DNA of 5,730 nucleotides from positions 1-5,730 of the forward strand of contig DCMX01000034.1 in assembly GCA_002321855.1 (NCBI GenBank). Reading direction: 5' to 3'. Under the pieces are notes generated by a model. It searched no databases, was not told where the DNA came from, and worked only from the letters and a program-made list of their open reading frames with translations. Positions 1 through 5,730 of this stretch are shown piece by piece (within the stretch, counting starts at the first letter, position 1; the number at the start of each line of letters is the position of its first letter). Both the position numbers and the translations under genes were made by a program. This DNA is from Fidelibacterota bacterium UBA1611. Its GTDB lineage: Bacteria; Fidelibacterota; Marinisomatia; Marinisomatales; UBA1611.

Positions 1-53
1 AGAGCACCGGTCTCCAAAACCGGGGGTTGCGGGTTCGAGCCCTGCCTCTCCTG
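1..53 (+). tRNA. tRNA-Trp (anticodon CCA), 5' end cut by window edge
   Basis: This is the 3' part of a tryptophan tRNA; roughly the first 20 bases (acceptor 5' strand and most of the D arm) lie outside the window. The sequence folds as expected. Bases 7-11 pair with 19-23 as the anticodon stem. The 7-base loop 12-18 (CTCCAAA) places the anticodon CCA at 14-16. A 5-base variable loop (24-28) follows, then the T stem 29-33/41-45 around loop TTCGAGC. The acceptor 3' strand is 46-52 and the discriminator is G53. The bases after G53 are CAA, so the CCA tail is not encoded and must be added by the CCA-adding nucleotidyltransferase. A tRNA-Trp gene just upstream of secE is a common bacterial arrangement. 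Identity is very secure from the anticodon loop and T arm. Confidence 0.95.
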
Positions 54-54
54 C

Positions 55-68
55 AAACGGAACCGTTT
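55..68 (+). other. small inverted repeat just after the tRNA
   Basis: Bases 55-59 (AAACG) pair with 64-68 (CGTTT) around a 4-base loop, directly after the tRNA 3' end. No T-run follows, so this does not look like an intrinsic terminator. It could be a small structure involved in tRNA 3' end maturation, or chance. The sequence shows only the pairing. Confidence 0.3.
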
Positions 69-110
69 AGGAATAATATGTGTTTTAATTAATTAGAGAT
101 GTTTTCAGTT

Positions 111-138
111 TTTTGATAAAACAGTAATTTTGATAAAA
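111..138 (+). repeat. 11-bp direct repeat in the secE upstream region
   Basis: TTTTGATAAAA occurs at 111-121 and again at 128-138, with starts 17 bases apart, inside the 95-base spacer between tRNA-Trp and secE. The repeat is exact over 11 bases but low in complexity. Its second copy ends 10 bases before the secE ATG. It overlaps a promoter-like sequence, so it may be part of a promoter or a regulator site. It may also be chance in AT-rich DNA. Confidence 0.5.
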
Positions 139-139
139 T
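113..139 (+). promoter_or_regulatory. possible secE promoter with extended -10
   Basis: TTGATA at 113-118 resembles a -35 box. TG at 131-132 followed by A and TAAAAT at 134-139 resembles an extended -10 box. The spacing between the boxes is 15 bases, shorter than the usual 17. If real, transcription would start around 145-147, almost at the secE ATG (149), giving a nearly leaderless message. That would fit the absence of a ribosome binding site before secE. AT-rich DNA produces such matches easily, and secE may instead be read through from the tRNA promoter outside the window. Confidence 0.25.
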
Positions 140-148
140 AAATAAATA

Positions 149-331
149 ATGTTCAAGAAGATCCAGCAGTTTGCTTCCGATGTGCAGTTTGAGATGAATA
201 AAGTATCTTGGCCAAATTGGGATGAGTTAAAGGGGTCCACCTTTGTTGTGCTTTCGTTGACTTGTATTTTAACAGTGTTTCTGTTTATTGTGGATTTTGT
301 CTTATCCAAAATTCTTACATTCATTCTATAG
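149..331 (+). CDS. secE: preprotein translocase subunit SecE
   Basis: SecE is the small essential clamp subunit of the SecYEG channel in the cytoplasmic membrane, through which unfolded proteins are exported or inserted. The 60-residue product has the short single-span form usual outside the enterobacteria, whose SecE has three spans. Residues 1-28 form the amphipathic cytoplasmic helix, with the family hallmark EMNKVSWPNWDEL at 15-27. Residues about 31-53 are one hydrophobic membrane segment. The ATG at 149 is the natural start because the conserved helix follows directly. No Shine-Dalgarno sequence is visible in the AT-rich bases before it. The nusG start lies 4 bases after the stop, so the two genes are very probably translated from one message. 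Identity rests on the KVSWP motif, size, topology and position before nusG. Confidence 0.95.
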   Translation: MFKKIQQFASDVQFEMNKVSWPNWDELKGSTFVVLSLTCILTVFLFIVDFVLSKILTFIL

Positions 332-335
332 CATT

Positions 336-869
336 ATGGATTGGTATACTTTACGTATTATTTCTGGTAAGGAAAAAAAAGTCCGAGAAAATATTCTTTA
401 TGAATTAGAGCAGGCTGAAATGGATAAACATATAAAAAACATTCTAGTCCCGACTGAAAATGTTATACAAATGCGTGATGGCAAGAAAAAATTAAAAGAA
501 AAAGTATTTTTTCCAGGTTATTTATTAATTCAGATGGACATGAATCGAGAAACAAAATATTTAATTGAAAATATGAATGGAGTCATCAGCTTTGTTGGGT
601 CAAATCATAAGCCTGAACCACTTAAACCCCAAGAAGCACAACGTTTTATGGCAAATCAAGATAATCCTGATGGTCCTATTAGAGTTTCTGAACAAGCCCC
701 ATATAAAGTTGGCGATGCCGTAAAAGTTACTGATGGACCATTTATAGATTTTTCTGGATTTGTTCAGGAAATTAATCACGAAAAACAAAAATTAAAGGTA
801 TCTGTGAGTATTTTTGGTCGTCCAACCCCAGTAGAACTGGATTATTTACAGGTAAAAATGGAACAATGA
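336..869 (+). CDS. nusG: transcription termination/antitermination factor NusG
   Basis: NusG binds the clamp of RNA polymerase, modulates pausing and elongation, and can connect polymerase to the ribosome or Rho. The 177-residue product has normal length. The NGN domain spans about 1-105, opening with the typical MDWYTLRIISGKEKKV and including KVFFPGYLLIQM (56-67) and the GVISFVG segment (82-88). A linker follows, then a C-terminal KOW domain at about 123-175 with YKVGDAVKVTDGPF (123-136) and IFGRPTPVEL (159-168). The ATG at 336 is chosen because the family begins with this W-Y segment. An in-frame TTG at 288 would add 16 residues lying inside secE and unlike any NusG. No clear ribosome binding site precedes the ATG, so translation may be coupled to secE. 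No insertion is seen between NGN and KOW. Confidence 0.97.
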   Translation: MDWYTLRIISGKEKKVRENILYELEQAEMDKHIKNILVPTENVIQMRDGKKKLKEKVFFPGYLLIQMDMNRETKYLIENMNGVISFVGSNHKPEPLKPQEAQRFMANQDNPDGPIRVSEQAPYKVGDAVKVTDGPFIDFSGFVQEINHEKQKLKVSVSIFGRPTPVELDYLQVKMEQ

Positions 870-882
870 AAGGGGCTTTTTC

Positions 883-1305
883 ATGGCAAAAAAAGTCATA
901 GGATTTATCAAATTACAGATACGGGCAGGACAGGCAAATCCAGCTCCTCCTGTAGGTCCTGCTTTAGGCCAGCAGGGGGTAAATATAATGGATTTTTGTA
1001 AAGCATTTAACGCTGCGACTCAAGATAAGATGGGTGACGTGATCCCTGTAGAGATTACGGTGTATGCCGACAGAAGTTTCACATATATCACGAAGACACC
1101 ACCTGCTTCTAAACTAATTTTAAAATCAGCAAAAATTCAAAAAGGCTCTGGCGAACCCAACCGTGAAAAAGTTGGATATATCTCCGAGAATGATTTAGAC
1201 AAAATAGCTGAGATAAAAATGGAAGATTTGAATGCCAATAATTTGGAACAAGCAAAAAACATGATTCGAGGTACAGCCAAATCAATGGGTGTTGAAATAA
1301 GGTGA
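883..1305 (+). CDS. rplK: 50S ribosomal protein L11 (uL11)
   Basis: L11 sits at the base of the large-subunit stalk, binds the GTPase-associated region of 23S rRNA and helps elongation factors and the stringent factor RelA work. The 140-residue product is the usual size. The N-terminal domain has the proline-rich loop NPAPPVGPALGQQGVNIM at 19-36; prolines 22 and 23 are in the helix that, in studied homologues, borders the thiostrepton site. The TKTPP linker is at 70-74, followed by the rRNA-binding C-terminal domain ending in GTAKSMGVEI (130-139). A ribosome binding site GAAAGGGG at 868-875 overlaps the nusG stop and lies 7 bases before the ATG. The gap to nusG is 13 bases. Identity is very secure; the sequence is close to the E. 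coli protein along its length. Confidence 0.98.
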   Translation: MAKKVIGFIKLQIRAGQANPAPPVGPALGQQGVNIMDFCKAFNAATQDKMGDVIPVEITVYADRSFTYITKTPPASKLILKSAKIQKGSGEPNREKVGYISENDLDKIAEIKMEDLNANNLEQAKNMIRGTAKSMGVEIR

Positions 1306-1308
1306 TAA

Positions 1309-1314
1309 ATAGGG
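1309..1314 (+). promoter_or_regulatory. ribosome binding site deciding the rplA start
   Basis: ATAGGG sits 7 bases before ATG 1322. It is 4 bases from GTG 1319 and 1 base from TTG 1316, so spacing favours the ATG among three adjacent in-frame candidates. Confidence 0.6.
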
Positions 1315-1321
1315 TTTGGTG

Positions 1322-2008
1322 ATGGTATCGAAAAATCAAAAAGAAATAGCGGATAAATTTGAAAAAAATAATAGCTATTCGCTCGACGATGCAGTGAGAA
1401 TGGTGAAAGAATTAACGTATGCCAAATTTGATGAATCCGTCGATTTGGCTATCAATCTAAATGTCGACCCTCGCCATGCGGAGGAAAATATTAGATTAAC
1501 AACACCTTTACCCAATGGAACCGGGAAAGATGTATCTATTCTGGTTATAACATCAGGACCAAAGGAAAAAGAAGCGCTGGATGCTGGTGCGGATTACGTT
1601 GGTAACAATGAATATTTAGATAAAATTAAAAATGGATGGTCTGATTTTGACAAAATAGTAGCTACTCCCGATATGATGCCCCAGCTGGGCAAGCTTGGGA
1701 AAATATTAGGTCCAAAAGGTCTTATGCCTAATCCTAAGAGTGGAACTGTCACGATGGATGTTGGGAAAGCTGTCAGAGAATTGAAAGCAGGACAAGTAGA
1801 GCTTCGCGTTGAGAAAGCTGGAATAATTCATGTGACCTGTGGAAAAGTGTCATTCAAAAATGATGCATTGATTCAAAATATTGAAGCAATTTATGATACA
1901 TTAATTAAGGCGAGGCCTTCCTCAGTAAAAGGCAATTACCTTGAGCGAATGTTTATTTCTTCAACATTAGGACCTGGAATAAAAGTCGATCATACATCAA
2001 TAAGATAA
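1322..2008 (+). CDS. rplA: 50S ribosomal protein L1 (uL1)
   Basis: L1 forms the mobile stalk at the tRNA exit side of the large subunit and, in many bacteria, represses its own operon by binding the mRNA. With the ATG at 1322 the product has 228 residues, near the usual 225-235. Domain I segments include YAKFDESVDLAINLNVDPRH in the N-terminal quarter, with the highly conserved GPKGLMPNPKSGT at 130-142 and the AGQVELRVEKAGIIH and GK segments after it. The C terminus has KGNYL and ISSTLGPGIKVD. In-frame TTG (1316) and GTG (1319) codons lie just upstream, but ATAGGG at 1309-1314 is 7 bases from the ATG and too close to the others, so 1322 is preferred. The gap after rplK is 16 bases, and rplJ starts 4 bases after the stop. 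Confidence 0.97.
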   Translation: MVSKNQKEIADKFEKNNSYSLDDAVRMVKELTYAKFDESVDLAINLNVDPRHAEENIRLTTPLPNGTGKDVSILVITSGPKEKEALDAGADYVGNNEYLDKIKNGWSDFDKIVATPDMMPQLGKLGKILGPKGLMPNPKSGTVTMDVGKAVRELKAGQVELRVEKAGIIHVTCGKVSFKNDALIQNIEAIYDTLIKARPSSVKGNYLERMFISSTLGPGIKVDHTSIR

Positions 2009-2012
2009 TTTT

Positions 2013-2528
2013 ATGCCAAGTGAAATAAACATACGTAATGTTGAAATTTTGACAGAAAAGCTGTCCAAGGCTAAAGCGATTTATTTTACGGATTATTTGG
2101 GTTTAAATGTTGGAGAAATAACAAATCTTCGTCGCAACTTTTTTCTATTGGGGATTGAATACTGTGTTGCGAAGAATTCATTATTAAAACTGGCTATTGA
2201 GAATAATGACCTTAAAGTATCAGATGAAATATTCGATGGTTCTACCGCTATTGCGTTATCTTATGAAGAGTCAATTACTCCGGCCAAGGTCATTAAACGT
2301 TTTACAAAAGACCATGATTTACCACTTGTGAAAGGAATTCTGTTTGAAGGTGATTATTTGCCAAAAGAAGAATTCCAGACCTTAGCGGAAATGCCAAGTC
2401 GTGATGAATTATTGGCAAAATTTGCAATGATGTTAAGTAGCCCACTGCAAAAGCTTGCTTCAACATTGAATGGGGCGATGTTAAAGGTTATTGGTTTACT
2501 TAATAGTATAAAAGATGAAAAATCGTAA
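2013..2528 (+). CDS. rplJ: 50S ribosomal protein L10 (uL10)
   Basis: L10 anchors the L7/L12 dimers to the ribosome, binding 23S rRNA beside L11 with its N-terminal domain. The 171-residue product has the usual length. The N-terminal domain shows the family pattern KAKAIYFTDYLGLNVGEITN (19-38), LRR (39-41), and GIEYCVAKNSLLKLAI around 47-62. The last 40 or so residues form a long helix with an LLAKFAMMLSSPLQKLASTL segment, the region that in known structures carries the L12 dimers. The ATG is 4 bases after the rplA stop and has no convincing ribosome binding site, so translation is probably coupled to rplA. This leaves no separate intergenic leader for the L10-L12 autoregulation known in E. 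coli. rplL follows after 29 bases. Confidence 0.96.
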   Translation: MPSEINIRNVEILTEKLSKAKAIYFTDYLGLNVGEITNLRRNFFLLGIEYCVAKNSLLKLAIENNDLKVSDEIFDGSTAIALSYEESITPAKVIKRFTKDHDLPLVKGILFEGDYLPKEEFQTLAEMPSRDELLAKFAMMLSSPLQKLASTLNGAMLKVIGLLNSIKDEKS

Positions 2529-2543
2529 ACTATATTAAAAGTT

Positions 2544-2549
2544 AAGGAG
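2544..2549 (+). promoter_or_regulatory. strong ribosome binding site of rplL
   Basis: AAGGAG, 8 bases before the rplL ATG, is one of the two best Shine-Dalgarno matches in the window. L12 is the only ribosomal protein made in several copies per ribosome, so strong initiation here fits its need. That link is inferred. Confidence 0.75.
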
Positions 2550-2557
2550 TTAATAAA

Positions 2558-2932
2558 ATGGCAGTTACTAGAAATGATGTACTTTCTTATTTAGAAGGCG
2601 CAAATATGATTGAGATTTCAGAGTTGATTAATGAAATCGAAGAGAAATTTGGTGTGACGGCTGCTGCGCCAGTTGCGGTTGCTGCTCCATCAGCTGAAGC
2701 TGATAGTGCTGAAGATGTTAAATCCGAATATGATGTTGTATTAACATCAGTGGGTCAACAAAAAATAAATGTAATTAAAATCGTTCGTAGTATAACAGAT
2801 CTTGGTCTTAAAGAAGCCAAAGAATTGGTTGATTCTGCTCCAAAAGCTGTCAAGGAAGGTCTTTCTGAATCAGATGCAAATGAAATCAAAGTTCAGCTGG
2901 AAGAAGCAGGCGCTGAAGTTGAGTTAAAATAA
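2558..2932 (+). CDS. rplL: 50S ribosomal protein L7/L12 (bL12)
   Basis: L12 forms the flexible acidic stalk dimers that recruit and activate translation GTPases. The 124-residue product has the standard three-part build. The N-terminal dimerisation and L10-binding helices span about 1-32. An Ala/Pro-rich hinge (AAAPVAVAAPSAEA) covers about 35-48, extending through an acidic stretch. The globular C-terminal domain starts near residue 57 (SEYDVVLTSVGQQKINVIK) and contains VRSITDLGLKEAKELVDSAP with the factor-binding helix, ending EEAGAEVELK. The start is fixed by the ATG and the AAGGAG site. It is typical in length and very confidently identified. rpoB follows after 54 bases, as in most bacteria. 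Confidence 0.98.
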   Translation: MAVTRNDVLSYLEGANMIEISELINEIEEKFGVTAAAPVAVAAPSAEADSAEDVKSEYDVVLTSVGQQKINVIKIVRSITDLGLKEAKELVDSAPKAVKEGLSESDANEIKVQLEEAGAEVELK

Positions 2933-2961
2933 TTCTTCTCTCATTCTCAATTGACATTTTT
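2917..2961 (+). other. weak hairpin plus T-run between rplL and rpoB
   Basis: Bases 2917-2923 can pair with 2946-2952 (7 pairs including one G-T) around a 22-base AT-rich loop, and a run of five T (2957-2961) follows 4 bases later. The stem begins inside the last codons of rplL. It is far weaker than a normal terminator, and rpoB must still be expressed. At most it is a partial attenuator, and it may be chance. Confidence 0.2.
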
Positions 2962-2975
2962 CAAACATGGAACAT

Positions 2976-2981
2976 AGGAGG
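2976..2981 (+). promoter_or_regulatory. strong ribosome binding site deciding the TTG start of rpoB
   Basis: A perfect AGGAGG lies 5 bases before TTG 2987. An in-frame stop TAG at 2984-2986 touches the TTG, so no start further upstream is possible. The first in-frame ATG is over 130 codons downstream, past conserved sequence. Confidence 0.85.
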
Positions 2982-2986
2982 TTTAG

Positions 2987-5730
2987 TTGAAAGCTAATGT
3001 AATCACACCACCAAGGCGGGAATCTTTTTCCAATATTGAGGCACTTATCGATATACCGGATCTTCTTTCTATTCAAACGAAGGCATACCAACAGTTTTTG
3101 CAGGAATTTGTAGCAGAGGAAGCAAGAAAACCTATTGGACTTGAAGGGGTGCTAAAACACGTATTTCCAATTGAAGATTCACATCGTAATTATATTTTGG
3201 AATACAAATCCTATTATTTGGGCCAACCAAAGTATACATCGGATGAATGCATAGACCGTGGTGTGACATATTCTTCCCCATTACGTGTTCGCCTAGCACT
3301 TCATATTACCGATGAAAATAACAGAAATGAATACGCACAGAGTATCGAGCAGGATGTCTATTTTGGTAATATTCCTTATATGACAGAAAAAGGTACTTTT
3401 ATCATTAATGGTGCGGAGCGTGTGATTGTTTCCCAATTACAACGATCTCCGGGCGTGTTTTTTGATGAATCCGTGCATCCAAATGGTACGAAATTATATC
3501 AAGCGCGGATTATTCCAGCTCGAGGATCATGGGTTGATTTTACTACTGATATAAATGATTGTTTGTTCGTAATAATAGATCGCAGAAGGAAATTCCCAGT
3601 TACTATGCTTTTACGTGCACTGGGTTATTCAACTAATTCAGATATTTGTAAAGCTTTTGATAGCCTTATATCTATCAATCCAGTTAAAGATAAAATGAAA
3701 AGTTATATAGGTACTACTATTACAGAAGATGTGGTGGATTTAAAAACTGGTGAAATATTTTTCGAAGCTGGAACTGATATTAATTTGACAATTGCTGAAA
3801 AGCTTAAAGATGCTGGTGTCAAAGAGGTAAAAGTGGTGGATGATAGTAAGGATTTTTCTGCAATGCTATTATTGAATACCATTGCAAAAGATCCGACCAG
3901 AAATACAGAAGATGCTTTAGGTATTGTCTACCAATTATTGAGGACTAGCGAACCGCCAAATTTAGAAACTGCCCAAAAATTTATTGAACGAATATTTTTT
4001 AGTCCTAAAAAATATGATTTGGGTCAAGTTGGGAGATATCGCCTTAATCAACAATTCGATTTAGATGTTCCCGTGGAAAATACTGTACTCACTATGGATG
4101 ACATTATTCAGGTTCTCAAAGTGCTCATAAATATGCGGAAAGGTGAACGTGGTGTTGATGACATAGACCATCTCGGGAATCGCCGCGTGAAAACAATAGG
4201 TGAACAATTGACCAATCAATTCAGTATTGCATTAAGCAGAATGATACGTACTATTCACGAAAGAATGAATTTAAGGGAATCTGAGAGTATCACTCCTCAA
4301 GATTTAATCAATTCACGTGTTGTCACAACAGTCATTAACACTTTTTTTGGTACTTCGCAGTTATCCCAGTTTGGTGATCAAACTAATCCTTTAGCAGAAG
4401 TTACACATAAGCGCCGTATTTCTGCCTTAGGGCCAGGTGGATTAACCCGCGAACGTGCTGGCTTTGAGGTCAGAGATGTACATTACACACATTATGGTAG
4501 ATTATGCCCAATCGAAACACCAGAAGGTCCAAATATCGGTTTGATATCATCCTTGGCTATGTATGCTGAGGTTAATGACCATGGTTTTATAGAGTCACCC
4601 TACCGTAAAGTTACGAAAGAGAATGGTTTATCTATCTTAACGGATGAAATTGAATATATTTCTGCCGATGATGAAGACCGTGTTTTAGTTGCGCAGGCTA
4701 AAACCCAAACAAATCGTAATGGAAAATTGATTGAAAAGCATATACGTGCTCGTGTGAAGGGTGATTTCCCGATAGTCGGACCTGAAAGAGTTGATTACAT
4801 AGAGGTCTCACCGAACCAGATTTTAAGTGTAGCTGCAGCATTAATTCCTTTTTTGGAACATGATGACGCAAATAGAGCATTAATGGGGTCCAATATGCAA
4901 CGACAAGCTGTACCACTTATGTATCCAAAAGCTCCAATCGTAGGAACCGGTATTGAAAGTAAAGTTGCTATAGATTCACGATCATGTGTTATTTCTCCAG
5001 TGGCGGGGAGAGTTGTGAGTGTTGACGCAGAAACTATCCGGATCAAACGAAAAGACATTAAGGATAGCATGGTTCTTTATCAAGATGAGTCTATAATAGA
5101 AATAAAGCTGAAAAAATATAAACGTACAAACCAGAACACAGTTCATAACCAGCGTCCGCTCGTCAATGAAGGAGACAACATAATAAATGGGCAGGTAATT
5201 GCAGATGGTGCATCTACGGAGACTGGTGAACTTGCTCTTGGCTCAGATATTCGAGTCGCTTTTATGCCATGGAGGGGATATAATTTTGAAGATGCCATTG
5301 TTGTTAGTGAGAGATTGGTCAAAGACGACGTATATAGTTCAGTGCATTGTAATGAAATCGAAGTTGAGGTACGTGATACCAAGCGAGGCCATGAGGAGTT
5401 AACAGATGAAATTCCAAATGTGAGTGAGGAAGCTACGAAAGATTTGGATGAAAACGGTATTATACGACAAGGTGCAAGAGTAAAAGAAGGTGATATCCTT
5501 ATTGGGAAGGTCACACCTAAAGGAGAGACAGACCCTACTCCTGAGGAAAAACTGTTGCGAGCTATATTTGGTGAAAAAGCGGGCGAAGTCAAAGATGCTT
5601 CAAAGCGAGCAGAACCTGGCATTAAAGGTGTTGTAATAAATTCAAAACTATTTGAAAAACAAGCCAAGCGTACGAAATCCGAGGAGCGCGAACAAATATT
5701 GAATTTTCAGAAAACCGCATCAGAATTAAA
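2987..5730 (+). CDS. rpoB: DNA-directed RNA polymerase beta subunit, 3' end cut by window edge
   Basis: RpoB is the beta subunit of RNA polymerase and forms one jaw of the catalytic cleft. I read 914 codons without a stop from TTG 2987; the family usually has about 1200-1400 residues, so the last third is outside. Seen in order: IDIPDLLSIQTKAYQQFL near the N terminus; YFGNIPYMTEKGTFIINGAE (125-144) and VSQLQRSPGVFFDE; the beta lobe with DRRRKFPVTMLLRALGY (198-214); the rifampicin pocket SQLSQFGDQTNPLAEVTHKR (457-476) followed by RISALGPGGLTRER; PIETPEGPNIGLI (508-520); the catalytic-site-adjacent GYNFEDAIVVSERL (765-778); and GKVTPKGETDPTPEEKLLRA before a charged, helix-prone stretch from about 880. 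The lysines contacting the active site, the switch regions and the C terminus are not in view. rpoC is expected next. Confidence 0.97.
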   Translation, partial: MKANVITPPRRESFSNIEALIDIPDLLSIQTKAYQQFLQEFVAEEARKPIGLEGVLKHVFPIEDSHRNYILEYKSYYLGQPKYTSDECIDRGVTYSSPLRVRLALHITDENNRNEYAQSIEQDVYFGNIPYMTEKGTFIINGAERVIVSQLQRSPGVFFDESVHPNGTKLYQARIIPARGSWVDFTTDINDCLFVIIDRRRKFPVTMLLRALGYSTNSDICKAFDSLISINPVKDKMKSYIGTTITEDVVDLKTGEIFFEAGTDINLTIAEKLKDAGVKEVKVVDDSKDFSAMLLLNTIAKDPTRNTEDALGIVYQLLRTSEPPNLETAQKFIERIFFSPKKYDLGQVGRYRLNQQFDLDVPVENTVLTMDDIIQVLKVLINMRKGERGVDDIDHLGNRRVKTIGEQLTNQFSIALSRMIRTIHERMNLRESESITPQDLINSRVVTTVINTFFGTSQLSQFGDQTNPLAEVTHKRRISALGPGGLTRERAGFEVRDVHYTHYGRLCPIETPEGPNIGLISSLAMYAEVNDHGFIESPYRKVTKENGLSILTDEIEYISADDEDRVLVAQAKTQTNRNGKLIEKHIRARVKGDFPIVGPERVDYIEVSPNQILSVAAALIPFLEHDDANRALMGSNMQRQAVPLMYPKAPIVGTGIESKVAIDSRSCVISPVAGRVVSVDAETIRIKRKDIKDSMVLYQDESIIEIKLKKYKRTNQNTVHNQRPLVNEGDNIINGQVIADGASTETGELALGSDIRVAFMPWRGYNFEDAIVVSERLVKDDVYSSVHCNEIEVEVRDTKRGHEELTDEIPNVSEEATKDLDENGIIRQGARVKEGDILIGKVTPKGETDPTPEEKLLRAIFGEKAGEVKDASKRAEPGIKGVVINSKLFEKQAKRTKSEEREQILNFQKTASEL

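Noticed and set aside
55..75. Hairpin after tRNA-Trp as an intrinsic terminator
   Set aside because: The stem has only 5 pairs and no T-run follows it.
85..324. Minus-strand open frame over secE and its upstream region
   Set aside because: Composition reflects AT-rich DNA and it is antisense to SecE; no family resemblance.
288..335. TTG-started 16-residue extension of NusG
   Set aside because: It lies inside secE, is not similar to NusG N termini, and the standard MDWY start at 336 follows.
1301..1323. GGTGAT repeated at 1301 and 1318 around the rplA start as an L1 operator
   Set aside because: Six bases, partly formed by a stop codon and adjacent start codons; I could not build the paired stem and asymmetric loop expected of an L1 binding site.
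1109..1339. Minus-strand open frame over the end of rplK
   Set aside because: Antisense to conserved L11 sequence, with no recognisable product; a shadow frame.
2951..2979. TTGACA at 2951-2956 as the -35 box of an rpoB promoter
   Set aside because: The bases 17 downstream are ATAGGA, a poor -10 box that overlaps the ribosome binding site, leaving no space for a transcription start before the TTG.
4698..5070. Two overlapping minus-strand open frames inside rpoB
   Set aside because: They lie opposite conserved RpoB codons in different frames and resemble no family; best explained by codon composition.
5143..5667. Minus-strand open frame of 174 codons inside rpoB
   Set aside because: It is antisense to strongly conserved RpoB sequence, serine-rich, with no recognisable domain and no ribosome binding context. 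It is a shadow of the rpoB reading frame.

Overview
The window is a stretch of core bacterial translation and transcription genes, all on the + strand. It starts inside a tRNA-Trp gene and continues through secE, nusG, rplK (L11), rplA (L1), rplJ (L10), rplL (L7/L12) and the first 914 codons of rpoB, which runs off the right edge. The gene order is the conserved secE-nusG-rplKAJL-rpoB(C) block. All genes look intact except the two cut by the window edges. I see no mobile element, CRISPR array, phage gene or accessory system.

Organism: the DNA is visibly AT-rich. The RpoB protein has signatures I associate with the FCB group (Bacteroidetes and relatives): a 'HYTHYGRLCPIETPEGPNIG' segment, a 'TDIND...IDRRRKFPVT.LLRALGY' segment and a 'GKVTPKGETDPTPEEKLLRAIFG' segment. 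Clear Shine-Dalgarno sequences before rplL and rpoB argue against a typical Bacteroidetes member, where such motifs are usually weak. A less-studied FCB lineage, for example Marinimicrobia (SAR406)-like, is a reasonable but unproven guess made from memory of these families.

Layout: 1-53 is the 3' part of tRNA-Trp (anticodon CCA, no encoded CCA tail). 54-148 is an AT-rich spacer with a small hairpin and an 11-bp direct repeat that may hold the secE promoter. 149-869 is secE-nusG (protein export and transcription elongation). 883-2932 holds the four ribosomal proteins that build the L11/L1 arms and the L10-L12 stalk. From 2987 comes rpoB, with a TTG start. Gaps between genes are only 4 to 54 nt, so co-transcription is likely. 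There is no room for the long L10-binding leader before rplJ or the long rplL-rpoB attenuator region known in Escherichia coli.

The genes work together in linked ways. NusG binds RNA polymerase, whose beta subunit is encoded downstream, and can link it to the ribosome. L11, L10 and L12 form the factor-binding stalk. SecE is part of the membrane channel used by translating ribosomes. The window is ordinary core genome, and the observations in Part 2 are modest points about regulation and sequence variation.
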